The notes beneath the pieces were generated by a model. The model ran no database searches, was not told where the DNA came from, and saw only the letters and a list, made by a program, of their open reading frames with translations. Shown here in pieces: positions 1-5,068 of a DNA stretch of 6,774 nt. Numbering within the stretch: the stretch's first letter is position 1; every line of letters starts with the position of its first letter. Both the position numbers and the translations under genes were made by a program. The stretch covers positions 5,312-12,085 of the forward strand of contig DMCR01000019.1 of the NCBI GenBank assembly GCA_003445735.1, in the 5' to 3' direction. The DNA comes from Cryomorphaceae bacterium (GTDB lineage: Bacteria > Bacteroidota > Bacteroidia > Flavobacteriales > Schleiferiaceae).

Positions 1-233
1 AGCTTACCGATAATCAAGGGAATTACTATGTGATGCATGCTACTGAAACAGGAGCGCCTAACTTAGATGTTACCCTACCTAAGGGTTGGACGCTGAAAAA
101 AATAGGTTTGAAAGAACCTTTAGTGATTGCACCCTTCGGCAGAGGACAAGAATGTTTTTTCAATATAGTAGGAGACCATTTAGGACAGGGCTATCATCAA
201 TATAAATATGCAAATGAGTATTATCCTAGATAA
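1..233 (+). CDS. C-terminal part of an unrecognised protein (5' end outside window)
   Basis: The reading frame is open from codon 3-5 at the left edge to the TAA at 231-233, giving the last 76 residues of a protein whose start lies outside the window. I do not recognise the family. The visible part is mixed polar and aromatic, with LPKGWTL followed by a short hydrophobic stretch (LVIAPFG) and a Tyr-rich end (YHQYKYANEYYPR). There is no membrane segment and no catalytic motif I can name. The GTG and ATG at 30-35 lie inside the open frame and need not be the start. The stop is directly followed by the convergent terminator, which supports this being a real gene end. G+C is about 38 percent, lower than the genes to the right. 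The function is unknown. Confidence 0.6.
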   Translation, partial: LTDNQGNYYVMHATETGAPNLDVTLPKGWTLKKIGLKEPLVIAPFGRGQECFFNIVGDHLGQGYHQYKYANEYYPR

Positions 234-257
234 AAAAACCACCCCGAAGGGTGGTTT
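232..257. terminator. Rho-independent terminator, mainly for the minus-strand operon, bidirectional
   Basis: A 9-bp perfect stem (236-244 with 249-257) encloses a 4-base loop. Read on the minus strand it is a GC-rich stem closed as C(TTCG)G, an extra-stable tetraloop class, and is followed by seven T's (complement of 232-238). This is a textbook intrinsic terminator 25 bases past the stop of the minus-strand gene ending at 283. On the plus strand the same hairpin follows the stop at 231-233 by two bases, but only three T's follow, so termination in that direction should be weaker. Confidence 0.92.
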
Positions 258-282
258 ACTATTTTCAGAGGTTTAGGTTAAC

Positions 283-768
283 CTATCGCATCGGTTTTTT
301 TCTCGGGCCTTCGCGGTCCCGGCGATCTCCACCTTTCATGCGCTCCATGAGGCGCTTGCCAAATTCTTTTTCGGCCTTCATAAGTTTCGCGGTCTTCTTT
401 GCGCCAATGATGTCGATGAATTTAGGCAAATAGCTTTTGCGCAGCTCTTCTATATCTACGGATAAATCGGCCAATTCCATGATGGCCTTCTCCACTTGCT
501 TATCACTCGTGTTCTCAAAATCCTTGAGTCCTCCAAAGGCATCGCGCTGTGCTTTACGCAAATCATGCTCTTTATCTGACATTTCATTATACACCGGCCA
601 AAAGCTCTGGCTTTCTTCGACAGTAAGGTCGATCTGTTCTGTGATGAAGGCCACTTTAATAGCTTCAATCTTTTCACGCTTTTCTTCGAAATCACCTGGG
701 CGTACTTTGGGCTGTGCCACGGCCACCATAGAGATAAGCATCAATAGGGTTAAGATTCTATTTTTCAT
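283..768 (-). CDS. Secreted Spy/CpxP-like helical protein, probable sensor partner of the ECF sigma factor
   Basis: The protein has 161 residues. Residues 1-18 form a signal peptide (MKNR, hydrophobic LLMLISM, cleavage near AVA|QP), so the mature protein should be periplasmic. The rest is predicted almost entirely helical and highly charged. It includes LTVEESQSFWPVYNEM at about 48-63, the Bacteroidota counterpart of the LTxxQ motif of the Spy/CpxP/ZraP family. The tail (about 144-161) is rich in Arg and Lys. Its ATG overlaps the stop of the upstream membrane gene in an ATGA (768-765), which implies translational coupling. Proteins of this type next to sigma genes are often called sensors of ECF-type sigma factors in flavobacteria. 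By analogy with CnrX it could sense envelope state and control the anti-sigma factor. It has a single His (68) and no Cys, so CnrX-style metal binding is not evident. Family assignment is by motif and context only. Confidence 0.72.
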   Translation of the reverse strand: MKNRILTLLMLISMVAVAQPKVRPGDFEEKREKIEAIKVAFITEQIDLTVEESQSFWPVYNEMSDKEHDLRKAQRDAFGGLKDFENTSDKQVEKAIMELADLSVDIEELRKSYLPKFIDIIGAKKTAKLMKAEKEFGKRLMERMKGGDRRDREGPRKKPMR

Positions 769-1142
769 AATTGATATAAATAATAATTCGGGTTGGTATA
801 ATTTATCAAAAAGTCTTCGTCAATCGACGCGTCGAGGAAGTGAAGGGAATCGGGCTCAGTATAATTGATAATATCCTCCACTGCCACGTAGCCGAGTTCA
901 TACAATTCAACTGCGGTGATGTCCGATAGCACTGAGTCAGACGGCGCCGTGTTGAAAAAGAAGATCAAGGCCAAGCTTGCAGCAACACCAACGGCAGCAT
1001 AGCGCCACAAGTATATCACAGGGCGAGCACGCGGCTTTTCTGTGTCGCGGTCCACGGGATGGGCCTCGGGTATGCCATGGAGCGTGGCTTTCAGCGCATA
1101 ATGGTAGCCTTGCCGCATCGTATGTTTTGGCGTTGTTTTCAT
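765..1142 (-). CDS. Small single-pass membrane protein, probable anti-sigma factor
   Basis: The protein has 125 residues. A basic, soluble N-terminus (about 1-42) is followed by one transmembrane segment at about 43-63 (IYLWRYAAVGVAASLALIFF), then a roughly 60-residue acidic, Tyr-rich outer part. With positive charges before the membrane segment, the N-terminus should be cytoplasmic, as expected for a membrane anti-sigma factor that holds the sigma factor through its short N-terminal arm. I cannot see a zinc anti-sigma (HxxxCxxC) motif; there is no Cys at all. The gene starts 20 bases after the sigma stop and overlaps the Spy-like gene by 4 bases, and this position is the main support for the call. 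The outer part contains INYT twice (92-95 and 113-116), each followed by xP. The protein could instead be an unrelated membrane protein, but the order sigma, small membrane protein, periplasmic helical protein argues for the anti-sigma role. Confidence 0.62.
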   Translation of the reverse strand: MKTTPKHTMRQGYHYALKATLHGIPEAHPVDRDTEKPRARPVIYLWRYAAVGVAASLALIFFFNTAPSDSVLSDITAVELYELGYVAVEDIINYTEPDSLHFLDASIDEDFLINYTNPNYYLYQL

Positions 1143-1148
1143 TAGTAG

Positions 1149-1178
1149 TTAGATGTAAAAGTTTACGGAAGGTTTAAT
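1149..1178 (-). promoter_or_regulatory. Repeated leader element, copy 2, upstream of the anti-sigma gene (ECF-promoter-like)
   Basis: Read on the minus strand this has ATTAAACCTT (1178-1169), GTA (1166-1164) and CATCTAA (1155-1149). It overlaps the last codons of the sigma gene and ends six bases before the ATG at 1142. The same blocks occur upstream of the sigma gene. AAACCTT and ATCTAA are 14 bases apart and resemble the AAC-containing -35 and TCTAA-type -10 of ECF promoters. The promoter role is inferred. Confidence 0.4.
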
Positions 1179-1708
1179 GCTTGAGTTAATTGGTAGCCAA
1201 TTTTTTCCTTGGCATGATGATAACTCGCTTTCAACGCACCCACTGATGTTTGGGTAAGTTCGGCCATCGCATCGTACGGCATGTCCTGATAATAGCGCAG
1301 TTCAAAGACCATGCGCTGTTTGTCTGGAAGCAGGGAGAGTGCATGGGCCAATTGGTTCTCGATCTCTTCCGCCGTCCAACGCATCGCTGTGTCATCCTTC
1401 AAATCCACTTGTGCCTCTACATCTTCCATATACCTATTGCCGCGTTTGCGCAGTTCAGACAAACTTTGGTTGCGTACAATGGCATAGCACCAAGAGAAAA
1501 TGGAACTCTTGCCCTCGAACATGTGGAGGTTTTTCCAAATACTGATAAAGGCTTCTTGCACTGCGTCATTGGCATCATCATGATTGCCCAGAATGCCGAA
1601 AGCACATTGATAGAGCCGTTCGCTGAACTGCTCAACGATTTCAAAAAAAGAAGCCTCCCACTGCTCTTGCAATAGGAGGCTTTGAATGTCTTTTGGTGCC
1701 TCCATCAT
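1163..1708 (-). CDS. ECF-family RNA polymerase sigma factor (sigma-70 family)
   Basis: The protein has 181 residues, the usual ECF length, with only sigma regions 2 and 4. Region 2 spans about 26-90. It includes the region 2.2 core around DDANDAVQEAFISIWKNL (44-61), which contacts core polymerase, and the -10 recognition part FSWCYAIVRNQSLSELRKR. Region 4 spans about 115-175: LPDKQRMVFELRYYQDMPY, then a helix-turn-helix with TSVGALKASYHHAKEKI (154-170) that reads the -35 element. The protein is cytoplasmic and directs polymerase to a stress or envelope regulon. Start: ATG at 1708 is directly followed by a second ATG (1705), and either may be used. The gene heads a cassette with the membrane and Spy-like genes. 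It lies 37 bases after the transketolase stop with no terminator between, so it may be read from upstream as well as from its own promoter. ECF factors often activate their own gene, and a candidate element lies at 1742-1712. Confidence 0.95.
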   Translation of the reverse strand: MMEAPKDIQSLLLQEQWEASFFEIVEQFSERLYQCAFGILGNHDDANDAVQEAFISIWKNLHMFEGKSSIFSWCYAIVRNQSLSELRKRGNRYMEDVEAQVDLKDDTAMRWTAEEIENQLAHALSLLPDKQRMVFELRYYQDMPYDAMAELTQTSVGALKASYHHAKEKIGYQLTQALNLP

Positions 1709-1711
1709 TTT

Positions 1712-1742
1712 TTAGATGATAAGAAGGTACAAAAGGTTTAAT
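1712..1742 (-). promoter_or_regulatory. Repeated leader element, copy 1, upstream of the sigma gene (ECF-promoter-like)
   Basis: On the minus strand this has ATTAAACCTT (1742-1733), GTA (1730-1728) and CATCTAA (1718-1712), ending three bases before the ATG at 1708. AAACCTT and ATCTAA are 15 bases apart, close to the spacing of ECF promoters such as the E. coli sigma-E type (GGAACTT and TCTAA-like boxes). It lies in the 37-base gap after the transketolase gene. If it is a promoter, transcription would begin at or inside the start codons, so the message would be leaderless; this counts against the idea or makes it unusual. Confidence 0.42.
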
Positions 1743-1745
1743 CGT

Positions 1746-2702
1746 TTATTTCCGCCCCATTACTTTTTTGACTGCCGCTTCAATAGCTTCGGTGTTTAGT
1801 CCGTATTTTTCCATGAGTTGCGCCGGCTTGCCGCTTTCTCCAAAGCTGTCATTTACCGCCACGAACTCTTGCGGGGCAGGATTTTTCGTAGTCAACACTT
1901 GAGCGATACTCTCGCCCAAGCCGCCGTGGCGATTGTGCTCTTCTGCTGTCACGACACAACCGGTTTTCCCTACTGAAGCAAGAATAGCCGCCTCATCAAG
2001 GGGCTTAATGGTGTGCATATTGATGACTTCTACACTGATGCCCTGTGCTTCGAGAACTTCAGCAGCTTGTATGGCTTCCCAAACCAAATGTCCAGTAGCG
2101 ATGATAGTAACATCAGATCCTTCTGTTAACACATCCGCTTTACCGATGGTGAATCCAGCACCGTCTGCTGGGGTAAAGTTTGCCACCGAAGGGCGTCCAA
2201 AACGCAAGTACACCGGTCCTTCGTGTGTTGCAATGGCTTTGGTAGCTGCCTTGGTTTGGTTGTAATCACAAGGGTTGATTACAAGCATGTGTGGCAACAT
2301 TTTCATTAAACCGATATCTTCCAAGATTTGGTGTGTGGCGCCGTCCTCCCCTAGAGTAAGACCCGCGTGAGAGGCACAGATTTTCACATTCTTGCCGGAG
2401 TAGGCTATGCTTTGACGGATTTGGTCGTACACTCGGCCTGTAGAGAAGTTCGCAAAAGTTCCTGTAAACGGAATCTTACCGCCAATGGTCATTCCTGCGG
2501 CTATACCCATCATATTGGCTTCGGCAATACCTACCTGGAAGAATCTTTCCGGGTGCTCATCAGCGAAGGCATTCATTTTCAAGGAACCGGTGAGGTCTGC
2601 ACAAAGCGCAACCACATTTTCGTTCTCATTACCCAATTCTTGCAATCCGGCGCCGAATCCCGAACGCGTGTCCTTGTTGCCTGTGTTGGTGTACTTTTTC
2701 AT
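1746..2702 (-). CDS. Transketolase, C-terminal subunit (pyrimidine-binding and C-terminal domains)
   Basis: The protein has 318 residues. It is the second half of a split transketolase, which with the N-terminal subunit moves two-carbon ketol units between sugar phosphates in the non-oxidative pentose phosphate pathway. The pyrimidine-binding domain (about 1-175) has the thiamine-activating glutamate E61 in VGIAEANMMGIAAGM and the active-site region SHAGLTLGEDGATHQ (111-125) with H112 and H124, then EGPVYLRFGR. The C-terminal domain (about 185-318) has VTIIATGHLVWEA and TAEEHNRHGGLGESIA. The length matches standalone C-terminal subunits and no key residue is missing. It starts 2 bases after the VWA stop. 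The protein is cytoplasmic. Split forms also exist for the 1-deoxyxylulose-5-phosphate synthase and E1 families, but the GEDGATHQ and EEHNRHGGLGE signatures together with the partner's SGHPGGSLG favour transketolase. Confidence 0.96.
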   Translation of the reverse strand: MKKYTNTGNKDTRSGFGAGLQELGNENENVVALCADLTGSLKMNAFADEHPERFFQVGIAEANMMGIAAGMTIGGKIPFTGTFANFSTGRVYDQIRQSIAYSGKNVKICASHAGLTLGEDGATHQILEDIGLMKMLPHMLVINPCDYNQTKAATKAIATHEGPVYLRFGRPSVANFTPADGAGFTIGKADVLTEGSDVTIIATGHLVWEAIQAAEVLEAQGISVEVINMHTIKPLDEAAILASVGKTGCVVTAEEHNRHGGLGESIAQVLTTKNPAPQEFVAVNDSFGESGKPAQLMEKYGLNTEAIEAAVKKVMGRK

Positions 2703-2704
2703 GC

Positions 2705-4090
2705 TTAGTTAATTTTCACAATAGTTGAAGAGCCTGAGGTGACTTTAAATTCTTTCGTTTTGCTGTAGCTGGTTTCCTGAGCGAATTTGCTACGGAAAAC
2801 GACAAGATACTGACCCGGTTGGAGTTGGAACACTTGGCGTTCACTGCTGTCACTCAGGTCTGTCACCCATTCATAACCATATTCGCGCAGAACAAAAATG
2901 GAACCATAGCCACTAGTCCCTGTTCGTAGGGTCACCATCCCGGGTGGAGGAATGGCTATTGTGGTGGTAGCACTAGCATCTATGGCAACACCACTTTGGA
3001 TAATGCGTGGAAGGGTAAGGATTTCCAAATCATAGGTACCGCTGATGTAGCGTTGGGTCGTCCCAAACTCCTGTACGTGCAAGATTTCATTTTTTCCGTG
3101 CGACTTGATAATGCACGAAATGCTTGTGTTCTGACGTGCGTTGGAACGTAAGTCGAGCTGACCTTGGGGGGTAGAGGCGCCGATATGGGTGTGGGTGCCT
3201 GGATAGATAGTGATGCTGTCCACGCGAACGGGCGGCACCGTGTGCACCTCCATATCATAGATCACTAGGGGGTCAAGCACCAAGGTATCCGGCTGTCCTT
3301 GATAATTTAAAGTATGTACGAAGCTATTCTTCAACTTTTGAGAGGTGTGGTCATAGAGGATGATAGGTACGTTCGTCTCGGTAGGTTTACTGTTGATGTC
3401 GAGCAGGTTGATTTGGGCTGTGGTATTGTCTAACGCCTGTGAAATGACCACTCCTAATACGTTCTTAAAGGTGTTTTCATGAGCGGCATCAAAGAAGGTG
3501 CCCACACATTCGAAGCTCTCCTTAAAGTTTTCGTCCATTCCGATGCCGATCACAAAAGGCTTCAGGATAATGCCTTGCTTTTGGAGGCGTTGGCTGACAA
3601 TACAAGGATCTCCATCACAAGCTTCTACACCGTCGGTGATGAGGATGATGATGTTGCGGCAGTTGGCACAGGGTGGGAAATCATCGGCAGCTTTCATCAA
3701 TGATCCCGCTATAGGGGTAGTGCCCATGGGGTTGATGGCGCGCAGCACGCGTTTGATTTTATAGATGTTCCCGGTGCCGAAGGGAACTTCGAGTTTGGTA
3801 TCGGAACAGTCCTGAGGCGGTACTGGCTTCTGGTGGCCATAGATACGAAGGGCTAATTGGAAATTTGCCTCACTCTGAATGCCTTGTAATGAATCTAGCA
3901 TTTGACCCATCAATCTTTGCGCTACCTGAATTTTTGTTCCGCTTTCCCAACGACCATACATACTCTGGGAGCCGTCGAATACGAATAAAATTCTTGTCAA
4001 CGGTTCCGGCTCGGATTCCGGCTTGGTCTGAGACCAAAGTTTAGCCGTGGCACAAAAGAAGAATAGTATGGCGGCGAAGCGATGAAGCAT
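2705..4090 (-). CDS. Secreted VWA-domain protein with C-terminal beta-rich repeats
   Basis: The protein has 461 residues. A signal peptide (about 1-20, hydrophobic FAAILFFFCATA, possible cleavage after WS) sends it to the periplasm or outside; C13 is not in a convincing lipobox. A von Willebrand A domain follows at about 31-215 with an intact metal-ion-dependent adhesion site: D39-G-S41-Q-S43, Thr in MGTTP (122-126) and D153 in LITDG. Cysteines cluster in it (C95, C141 and C144 as CANC, C158 and C163 as CDGDPC, C195), suggesting disulfides. From about 225 to the end there are three imperfect beta-rich repeats of roughly 75-80 residues. No second membrane segment or sorting tail is evident. 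VWA domains bind protein partners through a divalent metal; the partner is unknown. The gene starts exactly at the stop of the transketolase N-subunit (TAA then ATG) and ends 2 bases before the C-subunit, so it is co-transcribed. It is unlikely to be a transketolase component because it is exported. Confidence 0.9.
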   Translation of the reverse strand: MLHRFAAILFFFCATAKLWSQTKPESEPEPLTRILFVFDGSQSMYGRWESGTKIQVAQRLMGQMLDSLQGIQSEANFQLALRIYGHQKPVPPQDCSDTKLEVPFGTGNIYKIKRVLRAINPMGTTPIAGSLMKAADDFPPCANCRNIIILITDGVEACDGDPCIVSQRLQKQGIILKPFVIGIGMDENFKESFECVGTFFDAAHENTFKNVLGVVISQALDNTTAQINLLDINSKPTETNVPIILYDHTSQKLKNSFVHTLNYQGQPDTLVLDPLVIYDMEVHTVPPVRVDSITIYPGTHTHIGASTPQGQLDLRSNARQNTSISCIIKSHGKNEILHVQEFGTTQRYISGTYDLEILTLPRIIQSGVAIDASATTTIAIPPPGMVTLRTGTSGYGSIFVLREYGYEWVTDLSDSSERQVFQLQPGQYLVVFRSKFAQETSYSKTKEFKVTSGSSTIVKIN

Positions 4091-4936
4091 TTAGTAATCG
4101 CCTAGTGTTTCAGCGTTTTGAGCAAGTGCACTAGCCAATTGTTCGTCGTTAGGCGCTACACCATGCCATTTATGGGTGCCCATCATGAAGTCCACCCCGT
4201 TGCCCATTTCAGTGTGCATGAGGATACAGATCGGTTTGCTCTGACCTGTAGCAGCTTTCGCTTCCGCCAAAGCGGCAAGAATGGCATTCAAATCATTGCC
4301 CTTTTCGATCGAAAGCACGTGCCATCCGAACGCTTCGAATTTTGCGTGCAATGAACCCATGGCCAATACCTCGTCGGTAGAACCGTCGATTTGCTTCTCG
4401 TTCACATCCACAGTACAGATCAGGTTATCTACTTTCTTAGCAGAGGCATACATAGCCGCTTCCCAAATCTGTCCTTCTTGCAACTCCCCGTCGCCGTGAA
4501 GCGTATACACGAGGCTGCTGTCCTTGTTGAGTTTTTTCGCTTCGGCAGCACCGATAGCTACACTCATGCCTTGTCCTAGGGAGCCTGAAGCAATGCGAAT
4601 TCCAGGCAGGTTATCATGCGTTGTAGGGTGTCCTTGAAGGCGAGTATTAATTTTTCTAAAGGTGGCCAATTCTTCCACGGGGAAGTATCCGGCGCGTGCC
4701 AACACACTGTAGATCACAGGTGAAATATGTCCGTTGGAAAGAAAGAATAAATCTTCACCTACGCCGTTCATCGAAAAGGATTTGGCATTATGGTTCATCT
4801 GTTCGAAGTAGAGTGCTACGAGGAATTCGGTACATCCTAAAGAGCCTCCAGGGTGTCCAGAATTTACGGCGTGAACCATTCGAACGATATCTCTGCGGAC
4901 TTGTGATACAACGGCGTGCAGGTCTTGTGCTGACAT
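4091..4936 (-). CDS. Transketolase, N-terminal subunit (thiamine diphosphate-binding domain)
   Basis: The protein has 281 residues from the ATG at 4936. It is the first half of split transketolase and binds the diphosphate and Mg of thiamine diphosphate. Motifs: VNSGHPGGSLGCTEFLVALYF (24-44) with the substrate and cofactor His H28, LSNGHISPVIY, LQGHPT (100-105), ASGSLGQGMSVAIGAA, and the cofactor motif GDG (148-150), ELQEGQIWEAAM, ending in VDVN (176-179) followed by QIDGST. The frame remains open upstream to 5020, but the extra 28 residues are not transketolase-like and would run through the predicted promoter at 4971-4964. MSAQDL is therefore the better start, giving the normal subunit length. 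No Shine-Dalgarno sequence precedes it. It is the first gene of the minus-strand block; its stop abuts the VWA start. The protein is cytoplasmic and pairs with the product of 2702-1746. Confidence 0.96.
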   Translation of the reverse strand: MSAQDLHAVVSQVRRDIVRMVHAVNSGHPGGSLGCTEFLVALYFEQMNHNAKSFSMNGVGEDLFFLSNGHISPVIYSVLARAGYFPVEELATFRKINTRLQGHPTTHDNLPGIRIASGSLGQGMSVAIGAAEAKKLNKDSSLVYTLHGDGELQEGQIWEAAMYASAKKVDNLICTVDVNEKQIDGSTDEVLAMGSLHAKFEAFGWHVLSIEKGNDLNAILAALAEAKAATGQSKPICILMHTEMGNGVDFMMGTHKWHGVAPNDEQLASALAQNAETLGDY

Positions 4937-4963
4937 GTGCAAAGTATTACATGTTAATACGTT

Positions 4964-4971
4964 CAAAAATA
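4964..4971 (-). promoter_or_regulatory. Promoter -7 box for the transketolase/VWA operon
   Basis: On the minus strand this reads TATTTTTG, an exact match to the Bacteroidota TAnnTTTG box. It lies 27 bases upstream of the ATG at 4936, giving a short leader of roughly 20 bases. A clear -33 TTTG is not seen at the right distance; TTAC at about 4993-4990 is the nearest weak candidate. Confidence 0.58.
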
Positions 4972-5021
4972 AGGTATGTAGTCCGTGAGGTAATTTTTTT
5001 GATTGACCACATATACACACG

Positions 5022-5049
5022 TTGCTAACAAAGAATCGGACTATCTTTG
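5022..5049 (+). promoter_or_regulatory. Promoter for ychF
   Basis: TATCTTTG at 5042-5049 matches the Bacteroidota -7 consensus TAnnTTTG exactly, with a TTG at 5022-5024 as -33 box, 17 bases upstream. Transcription should start near 5053, leaving a leader of about 15 bases before the ATG at 5069. This supports that start over the in-frame ATG at 5003, which lies upstream of the promoter. It is divergent from the operon promoter about 70 bases away. Confidence 0.65.
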
Positions 5050-5068
5050 CGCCCTTAATCTTCGAATT

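Noticed and set aside
437..868. A 143-codon plus-strand open frame opposite the Spy-like and anti-sigma genes.
   Set aside because: It lies antisense to two well-supported coupled genes and its product is a low-complexity Ser-rich sequence with no family features.
1155..1166. Short palindrome GTAAA-AG-TTTAC spanning the sigma stop codon.
   Set aside because: It is only 5 bp per arm, AT-rich, and expected often by chance; it also overlaps the repeated leader element.
1250..1675. A 141-codon plus-strand open frame opposite the sigma gene.
   Set aside because: The minus strand encodes a complete ECF sigma factor with both regions intact; the opposite frame has no recognisable domain.
1933..2708. 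Plus-strand open frames of about 110 codons opposite the transketolase C-subunit.
   Set aside because: They are shadows of a highly conserved enzyme gene on the other strand.
1746..4936. The split pair as 1-deoxyxylulose-5-phosphate synthase or a dehydrogenase E1 component.
   Set aside because: SGHPGGSLG, GDGELQEGQIWEA, GLTLGEDGATHQ and EEHNRHGGLGE are transketolase-type motifs and the subunit lengths fit split transketolase.
4937..5068. Longer starts for both divergent genes (minus strand to 5020, plus strand from 5003), which would make them overlap.
   Set aside because: The added residues are unlike transketolase or YchF families, both extensions run through exact TAnnTTTG boxes, and the shorter starts give the normal family lengths.
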